Assembly: GCA_964418125.1 (NCBI GenBank) | Contig: CAYQKY010000001.1 | Location: 136,001 to 200,000, forward strand | DNA: 64,000 bases | Reading direction: 5' to 3' | DNA from: JACJXW01 sp964418125 | GTDB taxonomy: Bacteria; Bacteroidota; Bacteroidia; Chitinophagales; Saprospiraceae | In this document: positions 61,159 through 64,000 of the stretch, piece after piece | How the letters are laid out: every line of letters starts with the position of its first letter | Numbering within the stretch: the first letter of the stretch is position 1 | Made by a program: the position numbers and the translations under genes | The notes under the pieces: model-generated | Told to the model about the DNA's origin: nothing | Databases searched by the model: none | What the model saw: only the letters and a program-made list of their open reading frames with translations

Positions 61159-61392
61159 ATGAAAACGATCCGCTTTATTTTCCTCATTATTTTTTCCGGC
61201 CTGGCTTTCCTTGCCTGTAACCAGGCCAATGATGTTCCGGGGTGTGAAGCAGTGAGTCCGTCACCAGACTGCGTCTGTTACGAGATCTATGCTCCGGTAT
61301 GCGGTTGCGACGGCGTCACCTACAGCAACGACTGCTATGCGGAATGCCACGGCATCTTTGATTACGAACCCGGAAAGTGTGAAGAAGACTGA
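61159..61392 (+). CDS. Kazal-type protease-inhibitor lipoprotein
   Basis: A 77-aa lipoprotein (IIFSGLAFLAC, Cys20) whose mature part is one Kazal domain: EIYAPVCGCDGVTYSNDCYA followed by EC and PGKC. The VCG-x-DG-x-TY-x-N-x-C signature is exact. The inhibitory P1 residue would be near the segment C-V-C-Y-E-I-Y. Kazal domains block serine proteases. Placed just upstream of two serpins, it suggests a locus that protects the cell surface against proteases from hosts, predators or neighbours. Confidence 0.93.
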   Translation: MKTIRFIFLIIFSGLAFLACNQANDVPGCEAVSPSPDCVCYEIYAPVCGCDGVTYSNDCYAECHGIFDYEPGKCEED

Positions 61393-61418
61393 GCTTCTGA
61401 CAAGCAAAATAACATATC

Positions 61419-62660
61419 ATGAAAAAGATAATCCCGCTATTGTTACTGGGCGCGTTGCTGCTCTTCTCCCAATGCAATGAGGACGATCCCATCAAAGGCC
61501 CGGATATATCCACCGGCATTGACTGTGAGGCCAACGGCGAAGCCTGCCAGGTGAGCGACGCCAACACGGAATTCGGCTTCAACCTCTTCCGGGAACTGCA
61601 TGAAGAAGCGCCCGCCAAGAACGTGTTCATTTCTCCCCTTAGCGTGGCCACCGCCCTCTCGATGGCCGTCAACGGCGCCAGGGGGCAGACACAGGCTGAC
61701 ATGATGGCCACCCTGGAACAGAACGGCCTGAGCCTGGAGCAGGCCAATGCAGGCTTCCGGCAATTGCTCACCTTGCTCCCCGCACTTGACCCCGAGGTAC
61801 AGTTGTTGGTGGCAAATTCCATCTGGTACCGGCAGGGGTTTCCTGCCCGACAGGGCTTTCTGGACACCAACCAGGAGTTCTACAACAGTGAGGTGGCTGA
61901 GCTCGATTTCGCCGACCCGCAGGCGCGGATCTCCATAAACAACTGGGTGAATGACAATACCAACGGCCTGATCGAATCGATCGTCGACGAGCCTATTTCC
62001 CCCGACGTGGTGATGTACCTTATCAACGCCGTCTATTTCAAAGGCGCCTGGCGCCACCCCTTCGACCCCGAATTCACCTCCCCGGCGGAATTCCAGCTCG
62101 AGGGCGGCGGGGCTACAGAAGTGGATATGATGAACTACGGCCAGGGCTCGCTGCCCTATTTCGAAACCGAGTTGTTCCAGGCCATCGACCTGGCCTACGC
62201 CGATTCGGCCTTCACTATGAGCGTCTTCCTGCCCAGGCCCGGCCATACCGTCGATGAGGTCATCAGCCAGATGAACAACGCCAACTGGCAGCAATGGACG
62301 GAATCGTTTGTCGGCCAGGAGCTGCTCTTTTCCTTCCCCAAATTCAAGATGAAATACGAAGAGAGCCTGGTCAAAGTGTTGACCGATATGGGCATGGGTA
62401 TTGCCTTTGCTCCCGGCCTTGCCGATTTCACCGGTATTGCCGACGCCACATTGAATATCGATGAGGTGAGGCACAAGGCCGTCATTGAAGTCAATGAGGA
62501 AGGAAGCGAAGCGGCGGCAGTAACGTCCGTAGTGTTTACAAATACTGCTTTTCCCCAGATACCAGTGATGTTCGTCAACCGGCCCTTTGTCTTTGCCATC
62601 CGCGATGCACAGGCCAACGGCATTCTCTTCATCGGCAAGATGATGGATCCGAACGAATAG
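61419..62660 (+). CDS. Serpin-family protease inhibitor lipoprotein (copy 1)
   Basis: A 413-aa serpin with a lipoprotein-like signal (IIPLLLLGALLLFSQC). Core serpin motifs: NVFISPLSVATALSMAVNGARG, LINAVYFKGAWRHPFD, and the hinge EVNEEGSEAAAVTSVV with small residues needed for loop insertion, so it should be inhibitory. The reactive-centre segment reads FTNTAF, ahead of PQIPVMFVNRPFVFAIRD. It traps serine (or papain-like) proteases by covalent suicide inhibition. 26 bp after the Kazal gene and 44 bp before a close paralogue. Confidence 0.95.
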   Translation: MKKIIPLLLLGALLLFSQCNEDDPIKGPDISTGIDCEANGEACQVSDANTEFGFNLFRELHEEAPAKNVFISPLSVATALSMAVNGARGQTQADMMATLEQNGLSLEQANAGFRQLLTLLPALDPEVQLLVANSIWYRQGFPARQGFLDTNQEFYNSEVAELDFADPQARISINNWVNDNTNGLIESIVDEPISPDVVMYLINAVYFKGAWRHPFDPEFTSPAEFQLEGGGATEVDMMNYGQGSLPYFETELFQAIDLAYADSAFTMSVFLPRPGHTVDEVISQMNNANWQQWTESFVGQELLFSFPKFKMKYEESLVKVLTDMGMGIAFAPGLADFTGIADATLNIDEVRHKAVIEVNEEGSEAAAVTSVVFTNTAFPQIPVMFVNRPFVFAIRDAQANGILFIGKMMDPNE

Positions 62661-62704
62661 TAAACAAGGTGAAAATTGAATTTCAAAAGTAAATAGACAA
62701 TATC

Positions 62705-63949
62705 ATGAAAAAGATAATCCCGCTGTTCTTACTGGGCTCTTTGCTGCTCTTCTCCCAATGCAATGAGGATGATCCCATCAAAGGCCCTGACATATCTCCC
62801 GGCATTGACTGTGAGGCCAACGACGAAGCCTGCCAGGTGAGCGACGCCAACACGGAATTCGGCTTCAACCTCTTCCGGGAACTGCATGAAGAAGCGCCCG
62901 ACAAGAACGTGTTCATTTCGCCCCTCAGCGTGGCCACCGCCCTTTCAATGACGGTGAACGGCGCTAAAGGGCAAACTCAGGAAGACATGAGGGCTACTCT
63001 GGAGCAAAACGGCCTGAGCCTTGAGCAGGCCAATGAAGGTTTCCGGCAATTGCTCACGCTATTGCCCGTCCTCGACCCCGAAGTGCAGCTCCTGCTGGCC
63101 AACTCCATCTGGTACAAACAGGGGTTTCCCGCTAAAGAAGATTTCCTGTCCACTAACCAGGATTACTTCGACAGCGAGGTGGCCGAGCTCGATTTCGCCG
63201 ACCCTCAGGCCCGGATAACCATCAACAACTGGGTGAACGACAATACCAACGGGCTGATCGAATCGATCGTCGACGAGGCCATTCCCGCTAATGTGGTCAT
63301 GTACCTCATCAACGCCGTCTATTTCAAAGGCGCCTGGCGCCACCCCTTTGATCCGGAATTTACGCACACTGCAGAGTTCCAGCTGGAAGGCGGCGGCGCC
63401 ACGGAAGTGGATATGATGAACTACGGCCAGGGCTCGCTGCCCTATTTCGAGAACGAGCTCTTCCAGGCTATTGACCTGGCCTATGCCGATTCGGCCTTTA
63501 CCATGAGCGTCTTCCTGCCCAGGCCCGGCCATTCAGTGGACGAGGTCATCGCCCAGATGAACAACGCCAACTGGCAGCAATGGACAGAATCTTTTGTCGA
63601 TCAGGAACTGCTCTTCTCTTTCCCGAAATTCAAGATGAAATACGAAGAGAGCCTGGTTAAGGTGCTGACGGACCTGGGCATGGGTGTCGCCTTTGCTCCC
63701 GGCATAGCCGATTTCACCGGTATTGCCGACGCCACACTAAATATCGATGATGTAAAACACAAGGCGGTCATTGAAGTGAATGAAGAGGGAAGTGAAGCGG
63801 CTGCAGTCACCTCCGTAGTTATTGTGGAAACTTCAATGCCCCAGATCCCGGTTATGTTCGTCAACCGGCCCTTTGTCTTCGCCATCCGGGATGCGCAGGC
63901 CAACGGCATCCTCTTTATCGGCAAGATGATGGATCCGAACGAAAGTTAA
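62705..63949 (+). CDS. Serpin-family protease inhibitor lipoprotein (copy 2)
   Basis: 414 aa, about 90% identical to copy 1 by hand alignment (about 42 differences), including an almost identical signal peptide. The hinge EVNEEGSEAAAVTSVV is unchanged, but the reactive-centre segment is IVETSM instead of FTNTAF: five of six residues differ, while the flanks on both sides are identical. This points to a recent tandem duplication followed by change of target specificity. Same strand and spacing as copy 1, probably one transcript. Confidence 0.95.
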   Translation: MKKIIPLFLLGSLLLFSQCNEDDPIKGPDISPGIDCEANDEACQVSDANTEFGFNLFRELHEEAPDKNVFISPLSVATALSMTVNGAKGQTQEDMRATLEQNGLSLEQANEGFRQLLTLLPVLDPEVQLLLANSIWYKQGFPAKEDFLSTNQDYFDSEVAELDFADPQARITINNWVNDNTNGLIESIVDEAIPANVVMYLINAVYFKGAWRHPFDPEFTHTAEFQLEGGGATEVDMMNYGQGSLPYFENELFQAIDLAYADSAFTMSVFLPRPGHSVDEVIAQMNNANWQQWTESFVDQELLFSFPKFKMKYEESLVKVLTDLGMGVAFAPGIADFTGIADATLNIDDVKHKAVIEVNEEGSEAAAVTSVVIVETSMPQIPVMFVNRPFVFAIRDAQANGILFIGKMMDPNES

Positions 63950-63956
63950 ATGCTTT

Positions 63957-63979
63957 GCCAACCGGGAAGCCGGATTGGC
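63957..63979 (+). terminator. Possible hairpin terminator after the serpin pair
   Basis: GCCAACCGG (63957-63965) pairs with CCGGATTGGC (63970-63979) with one bulged A and a GAAG loop, 8 bp after the stop. No T-run follows, so its strength is uncertain. Confidence 0.4.
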
Positions 63980-64000
63980 CGCAATTCTCTCAACCAAATC

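Noticed and set aside
1..64000. tRNA and rRNA genes
   Set aside because: Intergenic regions were read through for T-loop-like and cloverleaf patterns and none was convincing; a covariance-model scan would settle this.

Overview
The window looks like chromosomal DNA of a GC-rich (by eye mid-50s % GC) member of the Bacteroidota, most likely Saprospiria (inference). Evidence: a SusC/SusD glycan-uptake locus with a reg_prop-type regulator, the type IX secretion (T9SS) protein PorQ, a protein with a T9SS-type C-terminal sorting signal, LytS/LytTR-type two-component genes, many signal-peptidase-II lipoproteins, absence of clear Shine-Dalgarno sequences, and at least one perfect Bacteroidota promoter (TTTG-N20-TAnnTTTG, upstream of the E2 gene). 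No tRNA, rRNA, IS element, prophage or CRISPR array was seen. There is one 100-N assembly gap (38920-39019).

Layout. 1-6.5 kb (+): four co-directional genes: a 5'-truncated PQQ-type beta-propeller, a GT4 glycosyltransferase, an ABC ATPase and a large FtsX-type permease. 6.6-11.0 kb (-): SWIM/SNF2 helicase with its own promoter. 11.0-24.9 kb (-): a polysaccharide utilisation locus, read right to left: glucokinase, a membrane-spanning propeller/LuxR-HTH regulator, a PKD surface lipoprotein, SusC, SusD, and two GH30 enzymes of different subtype. Together these suggest binding, import and hydrolysis of a beta-glucan (perhaps beta-1,6-linked) with glucose phosphorylation. 25.1 kb: thioredoxin.

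25.5-33.4 kb is a visibly AT-richer accessory block of mostly unrecognised genes: a PIN-like/helical protein, two single-pass membrane proteins with small beta-sandwich domains, a helical protein, a divergent 574-aa protein with a recognisable C-terminal module, a transglutaminase-like protein and a small ORF. This is the best candidate for an undescribed system. 33.4-41.6 kb: PorQ, a MORN-type lipoprotein, a membrane patatin phospholipase, a thioredoxin-like protein, the gap, a sorbosone-dehydrogenase-like lipoprotein, a VOC protein and a lipoprotein. 41.7-43.2 kb: a divergent pair with a membrane-anchored OmpR-type regulator and helically phased TGTAAA repeats between the genes. 43.2-47.7 kb: FG-GAP/T9SS protein, LytS/LytTR pair and a methyltransferase.

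47.9-61.1 kb is mostly housekeeping: PD40/OmpA-like protein, 2-oxoacid dehydrogenase E2, CinA, BirA diverging from RsfS, FtsH with a strong terminator, EamA transporter, peroxiredoxin, the ClpS-Aat N-degron pair and an M23 peptidase. 61.1-64 kb is a protease-inhibitor locus: a Kazal lipoprotein followed by two tandem serpins about 90% identical, with differences concentrated in the reactive-centre loop.

A recurring non-coding theme is short tandem arrays, mostly of 7-bp units, in many intergenic gaps, some folding into perfect hairpins.
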